Positions 16,912-24,135 of a DNA stretch of 64,000 nucleotides are shown piece after piece. The notes below the pieces were generated by a model, which saw only the letters and a program-made list of their open reading frames with translations, did not search any database and was not told the origin of the DNA. Source of the stretch: Sphaerisporangium krabiense (lineage in GTDB: Bacteria > Actinomycetota > Actinomycetes > Streptosporangiales > Streptosporangiaceae); NCBI RefSeq assembly GCF_014200435.1, contig NZ_JACHBR010000002.1, forward strand, positions 796,501 through 860,500. The letters run 5' to 3'. The translations under genes and the position numbers were made by a program. Position 1 is the first letter of the stretch; the number at the start of each line of letters is the position of its first letter.

Positions 16912-19178
16912 CCGCCTTCCCCGATACGGACGCCCCGGTCCGCCGGTCTGGCGGGCCCGCCTCGGCACAGCCGGTGACCGGGCGCGCTGCCGCACCCCGC
17001 GCGGCCGGGGCCGCCACGGCGCGGGCGGCGGACGGCGGAGGCGGGCGCTTCCGTGGGGCGCAGGGCGTGGCCTTGGTGCTGGTCGCCGTGCTGGCGGGCG
17101 TGGCGGGGTGGGGGTTCCAGCGTGTCTTCGAGCCGCGTGCGCTGCTCCCGGTTGCCGGGGTGGCGGCGGTCGTGCCGGTGCTGCTGGCCGCGCTGACGAG
17201 GCGGTGGCCGTTGTGGGCGGCCCTGGCGGCGCAGGCGGTGGTGTGGCCGCTCACGGTGTCGGCGACGTTGTTCCACGGCATGGCCGTGGCCGGCGTTCTG
17301 CCGTCGGCGGCGACCGCCGCCGAGCTCGGGCAGGCTCTCGTGAACTCGTGGCGGGCGCTGCTGACCACGATCCTCCCCGCGCCCGGCGTGCCGAGGCTGC
17401 TCGCCGTGCCGCACCTGCTGGTGTGGCTGGCCGCGCTGGCCGGCGCCGAGCTGGTCCTGCGCTCGCGGGCGCGGATCCTTCCCGCGCTGCCCGCGCTCGC
17501 GGTGTTCACGATCGCGGTGACCCTCGGCGTGGACGGCCCGGGATCGGTCCTGCCCACGGCCGGGGCGCTGGTGGCGCTCGTGGCGGCGCTGGCGGTCGTG
17601 CGCGGAGAAGGGGGCGCGCTGCGGTCGCTCGCCGCGCTCCCGCTCGCGGCCGCCGTGGGCGCGACGGGGCTGCTGCTGGCCCCGTCGCTGCCGGTCGCGC
17701 GCGAGCCGCTCGACCCGAGGACGCTGGTCGAGGAGCCCCCCGTGGCCAGGTTCGACGGCGTGAGCCCGCTCGACCGCGTGTCGGCCTGGCTGCAGGTTCC
17801 GACGACGCCGCTGTTCACCGTCCGCGCGCCGCGTCCGCACAACTGGCGGCTGGCGGTGCTCGACCGGTACGACGGGGTGCGCTGGACGTCCTCCTCGCGG
17901 TTCCGCATGACGGGCGGGCGCGTGCCGCCGGGCCCGTACCGCGGCGCGTACGAGACCCTGGATCAGCAGGTCACGCTGGAGGGACTGCCCGGCGGGTGGC
18001 TCCCCGCGGCCGACCGGCCGGTCTCGGTGTCGGGCGTCGGCGTGGCGGTCGACGAATCCGGCACGCTGCTGTCGGCCCCGTCCGGCGCGCCGGGCAGGAC
18101 CTACCAGGTCACCTCCCGCATCCCGCGCCCTTCCGCCGAGCAGCGGCGGGACGCGTCGCCGGCGGGCGGTCCCGGCGCGCTGCCGCCGAAGGTCGAGGCG
18201 TTCCGGTCCCTCGCCGCGCGCGTCACCCGCGACGCGCGTTCGCCGTACCAGCGGGCGTCGCTGCTGGAGCACTACCTGCGCACCGGGCTGAAGTACGACG
18301 TGACCTCGCCGCCGGGACATTCCCTGGCCGCCCTGGAGTACTTCCTGCGGACGACGCACCGGGGAACCTCCGAGCAGTTCGCCGCGTCGTTCGCCCTGCT
18401 CGCGCGCACGCTCGGCCTGCCGAGCCGGGTGGTCGTCGGATTCCGCCCCGGCACGGCGGACGGCGGCGCCTACCACGTGCGATCGGGGGACGTCCTGGCC
18501 TGGGCGGAGATCGAGTTCGAGGACCTGGGGTGGGTGGCCTTCGACCCGACCCCCGAACGCGGCGGCACGGCGGACCGGCACGACGTCGTCAGCACCGAGG
18601 TGCAGGAGCGCGAGCGGCTGGCCGAGCGGATCCAGGCGTCCCCGCGCGCGTCCGCACCGTCGCCGAGCGGTCCTGCGGTCACGGACGGGAACGACGCCCG
18701 TCCGCCGGTGGCGGCCGGGGCGGTCGTCGCGGCGGTGGCGGGGGCCGTCCTGCTGCTGGGGTATCCGGTGGCCGTGCTCGCGGCGCCGGCGCTGCGGCGA
18801 CGGCGCCGCCGCCGGGGCGATCCGGCGGAGCGGGTGCGAGGGGCCTGGGTGCAGGCGTGTGAGGATCTGGGGCTGGCGGGCGAGCCGGCGTTGACGGCGT
18901 CGGAGGTCGCGGACCGCGCGGCGGACCTGCTCGGACCCGAAATATCACCTCATATAACGGCCTTGGCGAACCTCTCGAACTACGCCCAGTACGCGGGCCG
19001 CGACATCGGACCGGACGCCGCCGAGAAGGCATGGCGCCACTCCACCGAGGTGAGCACGCTCGCGGCCCGCGCGACACCACCCCTTCGAAGACTGGCCCGT
19101 CGCCTCCACCCACGAGCCCTCCGCCGTCCACGTGCCCCTAGGACGAGGCCCCGGGACGAGCAGCCGGCGAGACCCTGA
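16908..19178 (+). CDS. transglutaminase-like membrane protein lacking catalytic Cys and His
   Basis: About seven N-terminal membrane helices (to residue ~270), then an extracytoplasmic transglutaminase-like domain, one more helix near 615, and a DUF4129-like C-terminal segment. In active family members the core reads G-x-C-x-x-F-A and later D-A-H-A-W-x-E; here the aligned segments are RGTSEQFA (Ser for Cys) and DVLAWAE (Leu for His), so the triad appears lost. The rest of the fold, including GWVAFDPTP, is intact. The ATG at 16908 overlaps the DUF58 stop as ATGA. A binding or structural role in the MoxR/DUF58 complex is more likely than catalysis. Confidence 0.88.
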   Translation: MTAFPDTDAPVRRSGGPASAQPVTGRAAAPRAAGAATARAADGGGGRFRGAQGVALVLVAVLAGVAGWGFQRVFEPRALLPVAGVAAVVPVLLAALTRRWPLWAALAAQAVVWPLTVSATLFHGMAVAGVLPSAATAAELGQALVNSWRALLTTILPAPGVPRLLAVPHLLVWLAALAGAELVLRSRARILPALPALAVFTIAVTLGVDGPGSVLPTAGALVALVAALAVVRGEGGALRSLAALPLAAAVGATGLLLAPSLPVAREPLDPRTLVEEPPVARFDGVSPLDRVSAWLQVPTTPLFTVRAPRPHNWRLAVLDRYDGVRWTSSSRFRMTGGRVPPGPYRGAYETLDQQVTLEGLPGGWLPAADRPVSVSGVGVAVDESGTLLSAPSGAPGRTYQVTSRIPRPSAEQRRDASPAGGPGALPPKVEAFRSLAARVTRDARSPYQRASLLEHYLRTGLKYDVTSPPGHSLAALEYFLRTTHRGTSEQFAASFALLARTLGLPSRVVVGFRPGTADGGAYHVRSGDVLAWAEIEFEDLGWVAFDPTPERGGTADRHDVVSTEVQERERLAERIQASPRASAPSPSGPAVTDGNDARPPVAAGAVVAAVAGAVLLLGYPVAVLAAPALRRRRRRRGDPAERVRGAWVQACEDLGLAGEPALTASEVADRAADLLGPEISPHITALANLSNYAQYAGRDIGPDAAEKAWRHSTEVSTLAARATPPLRRLARRLHPRALRRPRAPRTRPRDEQPARP

Positions 19179-19455
19179 GCGGGGGCGGCCTGGCGGAGAA
19201 GGGCGGTCAGACGCAGACTCCTGGGGACGCCGGCGCTGGAACCGCTGAGAAATGGCCGCTCATCGCCATCGTCCACGTCCGTTCGCAGCATTTGTGCTCA
19301 TCGTGGGCGCGAAGTGGGTGGAAGCTCGAATTCTCTATATCATCTGTAATCTCCTGGCGAACCCGCCATGATCCGACGCTTAGGTGCGTATGGCAACGTA
19401 CTAGAACGCGTCTATCGTCAGAGTCCACGCATCTCGCCGCCGACTGGAGTTGGCC
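19179..19455. other. intergenic region of lower G+C
   Basis: This stretch of about 277 bases after the transglutaminase-like gene is noticeably less GC-rich than its surroundings. It presumably carries the promoter of the zinc-finger gene at 19456. No clear -35/-10 pair, terminator or RNA gene could be identified. Confidence 0.4.
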
Positions 19456-19920
19456 TTGGGATTCCTCTCACGACTGCTGGCCGGGCCGCTCTCGCGCGAC
19501 CGCAAACGCAAGCGCCGTTCGCGATATCGCGGCCCGTTCATACCGATAATCGGCCCGGCCTCCCGCCCGCACCGGCCGCCGGACCCGCATCCTTCCTCGG
19601 ATATCGAGCGCTTCATACCTGCGATCGGCTATTTCGTCCCTCGTGAGCCGCCGGTCCCTCCTGAGCTGTCCGTCCCTCGTGGGCTGTTCATGCGTCGCGG
19701 GCTGTTCGTGCGCCGTAGGCTGTTTCTGCATCGTGGGACGTTCCGAGCGGTATTGGGCGGGACGTGCCTCTGCGGCGTTGGCGTGATCGTGGAACGCCAG
19801 GGCCGGTTCGGTCCGTTCCTGGGGTGCACAGAGTGGCGCCCCGGTGACTTCGGATGCAAGCTCGCCTGGCTGATGAATGGCGACAGGATTCCTCCGCCGT
19901 ACAGGAACAGGTACAGGTGA
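19456..19920 (+). CDS. small free-standing topoisomerase-type C4 zinc-finger protein
   Basis: A 154-residue protein. The last 55 residues match the C4 zinc finger found at the end of bacterial topoisomerase I: Cys104-x-Cys106, then ERQGRFGPFLGC with Cys124, and Cys134 followed by K-L-A-W. In TopA the first pair is CPxC, so spacing here is one residue shorter, and the second pair is wider. The N-terminal 60 residues are basic and proline-rich (RDRKRKRRSRYRG), and residues 62-96 contain short repeats of the type VPRGLF-MRRGLF-VRRRLF. The start is TTG at 19456, six bases after GGAG; TTG at 19450 is the alternative. No topoisomerase domain is present. DNA or RNA binding is inferred. Confidence 0.6.
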   Translation: MGFLSRLLAGPLSRDRKRKRRSRYRGPFIPIIGPASRPHRPPDPHPSSDIERFIPAIGYFVPREPPVPPELSVPRGLFMRRGLFVRRRLFLHRGTFRAVLGGTCLCGVGVIVERQGRFGPFLGCTEWRPGDFGCKLAWLMNGDRIPPPYRNRYR

Positions 19921-20144
19921 CACCCACACAGGCGCTGACCCCTCGGTCGGCCGCTGCCGGCGTGGCCTGAGCCGGCCTCGGGCGCGATCGCCGTCGACCA
20001 GGACGGCGACGCCTGGCGGCACCCCGAAGACAGGGGATGGTTCTGCGTCGAGCCATCGGCATGGACGTGGACCTGGCGAGCCGGCCGGACGAGTGGGACA
20101 CCGTGCTCCTCTGGGCGTGCGAGGCTATATCCGCGCCCAGGGGG

Positions 20145-20903
20145 GTGCGTGCCCGATGGAGGTGGACCCTGCAAACGTTCGGCGGCTTCTTGGAGCGGGT
20201 GACGGCGGTACAGCCGAGCCCGCCCTTCTGGATGACGGCCCTGGCAGCGGTGGTGGCGCTCGGCGTGGTCGTGTATCCGACCTCGTGGCACCTCTCCCGT
20301 GGGCTGATCACGATCGCGCACGAAGGAGGGCACGCCCTCGTCGCGTTGCTCACCCGGCGCAAGCTCCAGGGCATCAAGTTGCACTCTGATACTTCTGGCG
20401 TCACGTTGACCCGGGGCCGCCCCACCGGTCCGGGCATGATCTTCACGGCGGCCGCCGGGTACGTCGCACCCTCGCTGCTCGGGCTGGGCGCGGCCTGGCT
20501 GGCCGCCGCCGGGTACGTCATGATCCTTCTCTGGACGGTGCTGGTCCTGCTCGTCTGCATGCTGCTGATGATCCGCAACGTGTTCGGCGTGGTCTCGCTG
20601 GTCACCATCGGCGGGGCCGTGTTCGCCCTGTCCTGGTTCGCCAAGCCCGACATCCAGGCCATCGGCGCGCAACTCGCCGTCTGGTTCCTGCTGATCGGCG
20701 GCATCCGCCCGATCCTGGAGCTACGGCGCAAGCGCCGCCAGGGCCGCGCGCCGGAGTCCGACGCCGACCAGCTCGCGCGCCTCACCCCGTTCCCTGGTGG
20801 CTTCTTCGTCTTTCTCTTCCTTCTGATCTCGGCAGCGGCCTTGGTGGTCGGCGCCTACCTGATGACCCCCATAGACCTCCTTGACCACCTCACCCGCCTG
20901 TGA
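20145..20903 (+). CDS. M50B-like membrane metallopeptidase
   Basis: Site-2-protease-like membrane protein (peptidase M50B-like family). The zinc motif is IAHEGGHALVAL near residues 60-71 and is followed by the family stretch GVTLTRGRPTGPGM and several membrane helices. About 252 residues from GTG 20145; ATG 20037 is in frame and would add 36 residues that look non-coding. Both candidates have only a GGGG-type ribosome site immediately upstream, so the start is uncertain. Family members are thought to cut transmembrane substrates; no target such as an anti-sigma factor is encoded next door. Confidence 0.85.
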   Translation: MRARWRWTLQTFGGFLERVTAVQPSPPFWMTALAAVVALGVVVYPTSWHLSRGLITIAHEGGHALVALLTRRKLQGIKLHSDTSGVTLTRGRPTGPGMIFTAAAGYVAPSLLGLGAAWLAAAGYVMILLWTVLVLLVCMLLMIRNVFGVVSLVTIGGAVFALSWFAKPDIQAIGAQLAVWFLLIGGIRPILELRRKRRQGRAPESDADQLARLTPFPGGFFVFLFLLISAAALVVGAYLMTPIDLLDHLTRL

Positions 20904-21032
20904 CCTCGAACAGCTCCTTGAGGCGGTCGGGAATGTCCTTGTCACCCTGAAGGTGGGCCTGGTCCACGACATCGCGCCGGACGGCGTTCTCGACATGTTC
21001 GGTTTCCAGAAATCAGTCATCTGGTCACTCAT
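20890..21032 (-). pseudogene. possible frameshifted remnant of a small gene
   Basis: On the minus strand, about 40 codons ending in a TGA at 20890 read like a real protein end (segments HVENAVRRDVVDQAH and DIPDRLKELFEV, with high third-position G+C). No start codon exists in that frame, but an ATG at 21032 opens the neighbouring frame (MSDQMTDF) and a one-base shift near 21010 would join the two. The region lies in the gap between two plus-strand genes and overlaps the peptidase end by 14 bases. The family is not recognised; this may be chance. Confidence 0.25.
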
Positions 21033-21117
21033 AAGATCGAGCGACGCCGCCGCGGTGGACCGCTGAGGGCAGGTGATGCGCACCCAGTGGGTAGCGCAAA
21101 CCGGATACCGGGTGGCG

Positions 21118-21123
21118 TAGCGT
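21118..21123 (+). promoter_or_regulatory. -10 element of a likely leaderless promoter
   Basis: TAGCGT, six bases before the ATG at 21130, with no Shine-Dalgarno sequence between. Confidence 0.4.
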
Positions 21124-21129
21124 ACAAGT

Positions 21130-21516
21130 ATGTCCGCCGATGTGCCGATAACTGATGCGTCAGTAACGCCTGCGAAGCCGTGGCCCATAAAGAAGCGGCT
21201 GTCCACTTCGCTCCTCTACCTCGTTTTGGCGGTCGTCCTGCTCGGTATGGCCGGGCTCGCTCTCGCCTTCGCGTGGCACATCTACACGCAGGATTATAAA
21301 TACTTCGCGTTCAGCCTGTTCATCGCCGTCTGCGCGGTGCGGTGGCTCGCCTTTTTCGGGGTCGGGTATCTGTGGTTCGCCATCGGCGCCCCCTTCAGCG
21401 CCACCGATCCGTTGGCCGCCACGACGACGGCCGATCACAGCCCGGGAAGCGGCCACGGAGGCTGGTACGTGGAGGGCTCAGACGACTTCGGCGATGACGG
21501 CTTCGACGTCGATTGA
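21130..21516 (+). CDS. small protein with two membrane helices, function unknown
   Basis: A 128-residue protein not assigned to a known family. Residues 1-24 are cytosolic and basic at the end (PIKKR); helices run at about 25-48 and 58-83; the C-terminal 40 residues are Gly/Asp/Ser-rich and acidic (DDFGDDGFDVD). The hydrophobic profile and normal codon usage support a real gene. It appears to be read from a leaderless transcript and to stand alone. Confidence 0.75.
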   Translation: MSADVPITDASVTPAKPWPIKKRLSTSLLYLVLAVVLLGMAGLALAFAWHIYTQDYKYFAFSLFIAVCAVRWLAFFGVGYLWFAIGAPFSATDPLAATTTADHSPGSGHGGWYVEGSDDFGDDGFDVD

Positions 21517-21715
21517 TCTGAGGGCGGCTGTTCCTCCCGGTTCCAGGCGAGCTGGTCGATCTTCTGGTCCCTGACGCTGACGCGGTAGCCGGCGGCCTGG
21601 GTCCCCTTCCGCGCGGGGCACCTCCAGGGGATCCGGCGGTGGGCCGGCGCCCGGGGAGGAGCAGGTGTGGGCGGGTCTGTGGGGGGAATGGCGTTCTGTT
21701 TTGGAACGTGCCGTC

Positions 21716-21721
21716 TAAGCT
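21716..21721 (+). promoter_or_regulatory. -10 element of a likely leaderless promoter
   Basis: TAAGCT, six bases before the ATG at 21728; GGGACA lies between, too close to serve as a normal ribosome site. Confidence 0.4.
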
Positions 21722-21727
21722 GGGACA

Positions 21728-22246
21728 ATGCACGAACCCCTTACGCAGGGCCCTCAGGGTGAGGAGCAGCACGGGCTGCTTCTGGCGTTCTTCCAGGCCT
21801 TCTCTCGCGGCGACCTGGACACGATGGCGCGGTGTTACCACCCTGAGATCAGCTTCGGCGACCCGGTCTTCCCCGAGTTGGAGGGCCGTGAGCGCGTGAT
21901 AGGCATGTGGCGCATGCTGTTCGCCGTGGGCCGGGACGTCCAGGTGACGTTCCGGGACGTCATGGCGAGCCGGCACACCGGTGCGGCGCACTGGACGGCC
22001 ACGTACCGCCTGCCGGGCAGCGGCCGCACGGTCGTCAACGAGGTGGACGCGGAGTTCCGCTTCGAGGACGGCCTGATCGTCCGCCACCACGACGTCTTCG
22101 ACTTCCGCCGGTGGTGCAAGATGGCCTACGGCGTGCCCGCCGGCGTGGTGCTCGGCTGGACGCCCGCCCTGCGCCGCCAGGTGCGCGGCCGCGCCCGTGG
22201 ACGGCTGGACGAGTACCTGAAGAGCACGTCGCCGGCCCCGGGGTGA
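21728..22246 (+). CDS. SnoaL-like / NTF2-fold protein
   Basis: A 172-residue protein with the NTF2-like cone fold: helix FFQAFSRGDLDTMARCYHP, the GDPVFPELEG strand, and the later motifs AHWTATYRLPGSGRTVVNEV and HHDVFDFRRWCKMA. Members include polyketide cyclases, limonene-epoxide-hydrolase relatives and many proteins without known activity. The C-terminal 40 residues are basic. No biosynthetic neighbours, so activity is undetermined. Confidence 0.85.
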   Translation: MHEPLTQGPQGEEQHGLLLAFFQAFSRGDLDTMARCYHPEISFGDPVFPELEGRERVIGMWRMLFAVGRDVQVTFRDVMASRHTGAAHWTATYRLPGSGRTVVNEVDAEFRFEDGLIVRHHDVFDFRRWCKMAYGVPAGVVLGWTPALRRQVRGRARGRLDEYLKSTSPAPG

Positions 22247-22265
22247 GGTCCGGTCGGGGGAGCCC

Positions 22266-22296
22266 GTTAAGGATGGCTGTTAAGGGCAGCTAAGGT
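22266..22296 (+). promoter_or_regulatory. candidate corA promoter with GTTAAGG direct repeats
   Basis: Two GTTAAGG copies at 22266 and 22279 (13 bases apart) lead into TAAGGT at 22291, a possible -10 that would give a leader of about 55 bases before the corA GTG. The repeats could bind an activator; this is inference. Confidence 0.3.
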
Positions 22297-22357
22297 CTGA
22301 CACGGGCGGAAGCGGGAGGGACGCGCGGCCGCTCTCACCGTCCGAGGGGAGGGTTCC

Positions 22358-23506
22358 GTGGCAGAGCGTCGCGTGCGCGGGCTGAAGGATTTCATCAGGG
22401 TGCCGGTCCGGGGCGGCGACCACGAGGCGGCGCCGCCGGAGTACTCGATGGATCCCCGGTCCGGCGGCCGCGAGTCCCCGGCCCACCAGAGCCTGATCGA
22501 CAGCGCGGTCTACGTCGACGGGCGGCGTGTGGCCAGCCCGCCGTCGCTCTCGGAGGCGGTCGCCGCCCTGCGCTCCACCCCGGGGAGCATGGCGTGGATC
22601 GGCATGTACCGTCCCCGGGAGTCCGAGATCCTCAACGTGGCCGAGGAGTTCGGCCTGCACGAGCTCGCCGTCGAGGACGCCATCGTCGCCCACCAGCGCC
22701 CGAAGGCGGACCGGTACGGCGAGACCCTGTTCCTGGTGCTGCGGGCCGCGCAGTACCTGGACTCGCCGGAGAAGGTGGAGTTCGGCGAGCTGCACGTCTT
22801 CGTCGGCCCCGACTTCGTGCTCACCGTCCGCCACAGCGAGGCCCCGGACCTGAGCAAGGTGCGCCGCCGCATGGAGGACGACCCCGAGCTGCTGCGCCAG
22901 GGCCCGCAGGCCGTGCTGTACGCGATCCTGGACACGGTCGTGGACGGCTACGCGCCGGTCGTGGCGGGCCTGCAGAAGGACATCGACGAGATCGAGGTCC
23001 AGGTCTTCGGCGGCGACCCTGCGGCGCCGCGGCGCATCTACGAGCTGTCCCGCGAGGTGATCGAGTTCCAGCGGGCGACCCGCCCGCTGCTGGACATGCT
23101 GAACGGCCTGATCGCCGGCTCCTCCAAGTACGGCGTGGACACCGAGCTGGAGCGCTACCTGCGCGACGTCGCCGACCACGCGATCACCGTGGTCGAGCGG
23201 GTGGACAACTTCCGGCAGATGCTCCAGGACATCCTGATCGTCAACTCCACGCTGGTCAGCCAGGCGCAGAACGAGGAGATCAGGAACGTCACCCAGGCCA
23301 GCTACACCCAGAGCGAGGAGGTCAAGCGCATCTCCTCCTGGGCGGCCATCCTCTTCGCCCCCACCCTGGTCGGCACGATCTACGGCATGAACTTCACCCA
23401 CATGCCCGAGCTGAGCTGGTGGTTCGGCTATCCGTTCGCGCTGACGCTCATGGGCCTGGTCTGCGTCACGCTCTACGTGATCTTCAAGCGCCGCGACTGG
23501 CTGTGA
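22358..23506 (+). CDS. corA: CorA-type magnesium/divalent cation transporter
   Basis: Homopentameric inner-membrane Mg2+ channel. The large cytosolic N-terminal domain covers residues 1-310. The first of two C-terminal helices ends with YGMNFTHMPEL, containing the GMN selectivity loop, and the second helix ends in the usual basic FKRRDWL terminus. At 382 residues it is slightly longer than usual because of a Gly/Pro-rich N-terminal 50 residues. The start is GTG with GAGGGGAGG upstream. Confidence 0.95.
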   Translation: MAERRVRGLKDFIRVPVRGGDHEAAPPEYSMDPRSGGRESPAHQSLIDSAVYVDGRRVASPPSLSEAVAALRSTPGSMAWIGMYRPRESEILNVAEEFGLHELAVEDAIVAHQRPKADRYGETLFLVLRAAQYLDSPEKVEFGELHVFVGPDFVLTVRHSEAPDLSKVRRRMEDDPELLRQGPQAVLYAILDTVVDGYAPVVAGLQKDIDEIEVQVFGGDPAAPRRIYELSREVIEFQRATRPLLDMLNGLIAGSSKYGVDTELERYLRDVADHAITVVERVDNFRQMLQDILIVNSTLVSQAQNEEIRNVTQASYTQSEEVKRISSWAAILFAPTLVGTIYGMNFTHMPELSWWFGYPFALTLMGLVCVTLYVIFKRRDWL

Positions 23507-23554
23507 CCCGCGCCGGTCTGGGATGAACCATGCCAACGGGGTAGGTCCGCCGGT

Positions 23555-24121
23555 ATGGAGGAAAGAGTCCTGGAACTGCACGCCGTCGCGATGGACGAGT
23601 TCGGCCTGCGCGTGGCGATGGTCCGCGACGACCAGTGGGACGCCCCGACGCCGTGCGCGGACTGGACCGTCCGTGACCTGGTCGGCCACCTGGTGACCGA
23701 GCAGCTGTGGGTGCCGCCGCTGCTCGCGGGCGAGACGATCGACCAGGTCGGCGACCGGTTCGACGGCGACCCGCTCGGCGACGACCCGGTGGGCCGGTGG
23801 ACGCGGGCGAGCGTCGCCGCGCAGCAGGCGTTCGCCGCTCCCGGCGCCCTGGACCGCGAGGTCCACCTGTCGTACGGCACCGTCCCCGCCCGGCGCTACT
23901 GCATGGAGATGACCAGCGACCTGGCGGTCCACGCCTGGGACCTGGCCCGCGCGCTCGGCGTCGACGAGCGCGTGGACCCGGTGCTGATGGCGGAGGTGCA
24001 CGACTACCTGGCGCCGATGCTGGAGGGGTACTCCGGTGAGCTGTTCGCGCCGCCCGTCCCGGTGCCGGAGGACGCGAGCCCGCAGGAGCGCACGCTGGCC
24101 CTCACCGGCCGCCGCCCCTGA
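23555..24121 (+). CDS. TIGR03086-family mycothiol-dependent-enzyme-like protein
   Basis: A 188-residue member of the DinB/YfiT-like four-helix family with the mycothiol maleylpyruvate isomerase N-terminal fold. Metal-ligand positions are seen in TVRDLVGHLVTEQ and DLAVHAWDLARALG, and the TIGR03086 opening TPCADWTVRDLV is present. Such proteins are typical of actinobacteria that make mycothiol. The exact substrate is unknown. It ends 14 bases before the convergent E1 gene. Confidence 0.85.
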   Translation: MEERVLELHAVAMDEFGLRVAMVRDDQWDAPTPCADWTVRDLVGHLVTEQLWVPPLLAGETIDQVGDRFDGDPLGDDPVGRWTRASVAAQQAFAAPGALDREVHLSYGTVPARRYCMEMTSDLAVHAWDLARALGVDERVDPVLMAEVHDYLAPMLEGYSGELFAPPVPVPEDASPQERTLALTGRRP

Positions 24122-24135
24122 CCCGGCCGCCGGGT

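Noticed and set aside
19468-20022. Minus-strand open frame opposite the C4 zinc-finger gene
   Set aside because: No recognisable motif, whereas the plus frame encodes a clear four-Cys finger.
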